DNA from: Acidifodinimicrobium sp049967035 | GTDB lineage: Archaea; Nanobdellota; Nanobdellia; Parvarchaeales; Parvarchaeaceae | DNA length: 7,099 nucleotides | Assembly (NCBI GenBank): GCA_049967035.1 | Contig: JBMFTM010000025.1 | Location: 1 to 7,099 of the forward strand | Reading direction: 5' to 3' | Shown: piece by piece, positions 4,849 to 7,099 of the stretch | Numbering within the stretch: position 1 is the first letter of the stretch | Layout of the letters: each line of letters starts with the position of its first letter | Notes under the pieces: generated by a model | Database searches by the model: none | Told to the model about the DNA's origin: nothing | What the model saw: the letters and a program-made list of their open reading frames with translations, nothing else | Position numbers and translations under genes: made by a program

Positions 4849-7064
4849 AGATTGAACAACTCCAGTATATTTTTACTCTCTGCGTAGCCATACTTTTCAT
4901 TCAAGCTAGAGACTATATCATAGTATTTGTCTACTGCTTTTGACGTAAACTCCGCTTCGAGAAAGTTCCTATTTACCTTATTCGCATATTTGACCAGTGA
5001 GTCCAATAGGTTAGCCCTGGAGTATATGTTATCAAGGACTTTGTCCCAATCACCAGCCCATCCCTTCACATTGGAGGCTATCTGCTTCACAACGTAGCTG
5101 TCACCCTCCAACAGCGCCTTTGTTGGCTTGAGTTCGTCATTTGCTATGTCATACTGCACTAAATCCAGAAAACCATTCTCATATAGGGGATCTTTGCTCC
5201 ACTCCTTTCTCACCTCTGTTATATTGAGTATCCTCCTCCTCTCGGTCAGCCTGTCTATGCTTCTTATCTTGTTTGTGGAGATTATTATATCAGTAGCTTT
5301 GAAACTAGTGACTGGGACTCCAAGATCATTTACAACCCTATCAAAAACCCCATATGGGCTCTCGCTGTGTATTGTCCCCATCACTACGTTTGAGAGCGCA
5401 CCGACTCTCATTGCCTCATACAAAGCTCTAGCCTCCAAACTTCTTACCTCACCTATTATCAGCGCACTGTCACCGAGCCTAAGAGTTGTCCTTATGCCTT
5501 CATCGGCTGACATTTCCCCCTTTTCACCAACTATTGCGCTCTGGACTTTGAAGGATAAAACGTCGTAGCCAAGATCTATGAACGAAGAGATTGGGAGCTC
5601 CAGGGTATCCTCTACGGTTATTATTCTGTACTTCTTCATGAGCATAAGCATCAACGCTGTAAGGAAGGAGGTCTTACCTGAGCCTCTGGTGCCGTTTATT
5701 AGGAATGTTCGTGCACCTTCTACCATAAACCAAAGCAAACCGGCTGCAAAGGGCGACACCATCTTATTGTCTACAAAAAGTGGGAGCGTCCAAGGCTTGC
5801 TCCTGTGCCTCCTCAGGGCCACGCTAAGGCCGTATGGGGAGAGGGGCCTTTGAGCTATGGCTACCCTTGCACTTATGTTTTCAGTAATAAGCTCGGTGTC
5901 AAGCACAGGATGGCCCTCATCCAAAGGTCTTCCGGAGATAAGCCTAAACCTAGAAGCCCATGCTTCTACTTCCTTTGCATTCGGTATAATGTTTGATCTG
6001 CATTCTCCATACTTTGAATGCTTTACAAATAGTGTGGAGTCACCTATGGGGGAGTTCAGATACACATCTTCGACATTATCATCCATCAGTATAATCTCAG
6101 TTATCCCAAATCCGACTGTTAACCTAACTAGAATATTCGCAAGTCTTGACAGTTGATCAAATGGAAGGTTATACTTGAGTTTTGTGTTCAGTTCCTCCAG
6201 AAGGTCCTTGCTTATGTTAAAGAAGACCTCCCTCATCCTAAGCGGGTTTACAAACTCATTTTCCTGTGGTTTGTAATCTATGAATGATGCCCTGACCTGG
6301 TCAAGCAGGTTGTATTCGTCAACGTTCAGCGTAAGCTCTGGAGGCATCAGATGATATAGAAAACTCGACACCCCCGGTACTTTGTATATTGTTACCTCCG
6401 AATTATCAGAATTTGGTATCTTATAACTCTCAACTTCTATTGCGGATACTGGCGCCTCGGCCATTATCCTAGTATAGGTGAAGTTCGGCCTTATTATCGG
6501 CTTTAACAACGCCTTATAAGGCGCTCTGTCCCCCACTTTATACCCGAGAATATATGGGGTGGCTCTCTTTACTATCAACAATGATGAGAGAACATCTACC
6601 AGCTTAACAAACTTGTCTAATACGGTTTTTATCCCTTCTGAGGGGTTTCTATCGGCCTTGACCTTTATCTCCCTTATCGCCCTTGAACCGTATACAAATG
6701 CACCTATGGGGTCCCTCTTAAATCTTGTGTATAGAACGTAGTTGAACATCGAGACCTCCTGCGGGAAGTCTCTTTGGATTTCCAGCCCAAATGGAGCCAC
6801 TACATCCGTCTGAAACAGGGCTTTATATTTTTCTGCTATGTCATTAAAGAACTCAACTTCATCCTTCACGTAGATGTAATTTCTGTCGCTGACTATTACA
6901 AGGGAAGTAACCCCTCCGCTCTCTATTAAGGCGTCCACAACTTTTTCAAAGATGTCTTCGTTGTCCTCTGGGTTTGGGTACAGTACGCTGAGCTTTATGT
7001 TCAGGGTCAGAACGATTTCCCCTTCTTCTCTCGATATAGTATAGTCTTTAGCTGTTTCTGCCAT
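4827..7064 (-). CDS. Type II/IV secretion (VirB11/TadA/ArlI-like) ATPase
   Basis: A 745-residue hexameric-type motor ATPase of the archaeal GspE/PilT/VirB11 superfamily, which hydrolyses ATP at the cytoplasmic membrane to drive assembly of pilin-like filaments. The N-terminal 300 residues are a poorly conserved region. The N2-like domain follows (about 315-430: ITEIILMDDNVEDVYLN, then SGRPLDEGHPVLDTEL and the arginine-rich VALRRHRSKPW). The catalytic domain has all four boxes: Walker A GTRGSGKT (458-465, Lys464), Asp box IITVEDTLEL (481-490), Walker B ALIIGEVR (534-541, Glu539) and His box MGTIHSES (562-569, His565). A helical C-terminal extension (about 650-745) is typical of archaeal members. 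ATG at 7064 is the only start codon before Met106, but the frame stays open to the window edge, so a start further upstream is possible. A TATATA stretch just before it is too close to be its promoter. It overlaps the platform gene by 22 bp. Confidence 0.93.
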   Translation of the reverse strand: MAETAKDYTISREEGEIVLTLNIKLSVLYPNPEDNEDIFEKVVDALIESGGVTSLVIVSDRNYIYVKDEVEFFNDIAEKYKALFQTDVVAPFGLEIQRDFPQEVSMFNYVLYTRFKRDPIGAFVYGSRAIREIKVKADRNPSEGIKTVLDKFVKLVDVLSSLLIVKRATPYILGYKVGDRAPYKALLKPIIRPNFTYTRIMAEAPVSAIEVESYKIPNSDNSEVTIYKVPGVSSFLYHLMPPELTLNVDEYNLLDQVRASFIDYKPQENEFVNPLRMREVFFNISKDLLEELNTKLKYNLPFDQLSRLANILVRLTVGFGITEIILMDDNVEDVYLNSPIGDSTLFVKHSKYGECRSNIIPNAKEVEAWASRFRLISGRPLDEGHPVLDTELITENISARVAIAQRPLSPYGLSVALRRHRSKPWTLPLFVDNKMVSPFAAGLLWFMVEGARTFLINGTRGSGKTSFLTALMLMLMKKYRIITVEDTLELPISSFIDLGYDVLSFKVQSAIVGEKGEMSADEGIRTTLRLGDSALIIGEVRSLEARALYEAMRVGALSNVVMGTIHSESPYGVFDRVVNDLGVPVTSFKATDIIISTNKIRSIDRLTERRRILNITEVRKEWSKDPLYENGFLDLVQYDIANDELKPTKALLEGDSYVVKQIASNVKGWAGDWDKVLDNIYSRANLLDSLVKYANKVNRNFLEAEFTSKAVDKYYDIVSSLNEKYGYAESKNILELFNLWLNTQK
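4860..4863 (-). promoter_or_regulatory. Internal Shine-Dalgarno for the platform protein
   Basis: GGAG on the minus strand lies 11 nt before the ATG at 4848 and inside the end of the ATPase gene. Spacing is slightly long. It supports the chosen start and reinitiation after the overlapping ATPase stop. Confidence 0.4.
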
Positions 7065-7099
7065 AATTGTATATAAATAGTGAACTACCCAAGCTTCTG

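Noticed and set aside
3658..6741. Several plus-strand ORFs of 60-146 codons
   Set aside because: All are antisense to the platform protein and the ATPase, whose domains are continuous and motif-complete on the minus strand.

Overview
The window looks archaeal. It carries four archaeal/eukaryotic-type information-processing genes in the order eL43 (L37Ae) – Rpo12 (RpoP) – Pcc1 – prefoldin beta. Its promoters are TATA-like with very short leaders, its candidate terminators are bare U-tracts, and it has type IV pilus-like (archaeal T2SE/T2SF-family) machinery. A pilin-like protein whose N-terminus reads ASLEFLTTYGWA and which carries a DUF2341-like domain, the many very short proteins, and moderate AT-richness point to a DPANN archaeon. 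My best guess is the Micrarchaeota/ARMAN-like group; this is an inference from protein style, not from a marker-gene tree.

Layout. (1) 1-761, minus: the 5' part of a pilin-like, class III signal-peptide protein that runs off the left edge. (2) 762-945: divergent intergenic region with one promoter facing each way. (3) 946-1822, plus: a tight four-gene operon, eL43, Rpo12, Pcc1 and PfdB, with genes overlapping or 2 bp apart. Rpo12 (46 codons) lies at 1149-1289. (4) 1872-2327, minus: an unrecognised two-helix membrane protein with a possible extracellular beta domain, convergent with the plus operon. (5) 2408-2587, minus: a 59-residue DUF1931/histone-fold-like protein with a strong Shine-Dalgarno and its own TATA box. 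(6) 2740-7064, minus: a two-gene secretion/pilus module. A 745-aa VirB11/TadA/ArlI-type ATPase is followed, with a 22-bp overlap, by a 702-aa polytopic protein with two T2SF (TadB/TadC-like) repeats.

How the genes may work together. The plus operon serves the ribosome, RNA polymerase, KEOPS (tRNA t6A) and protein folding. The minus strand holds the motor and platform of an archaeal type IV pilus-like surface structure. The pilin-like protein at the left edge, and possibly the 151-aa membrane protein, are candidate substrates or accessories. No prepilin peptidase is visible. No tRNA, rRNA, CRISPR array, insertion sequence or integrase was recognised, and no stretch longer than 300 bases lacks a gene.
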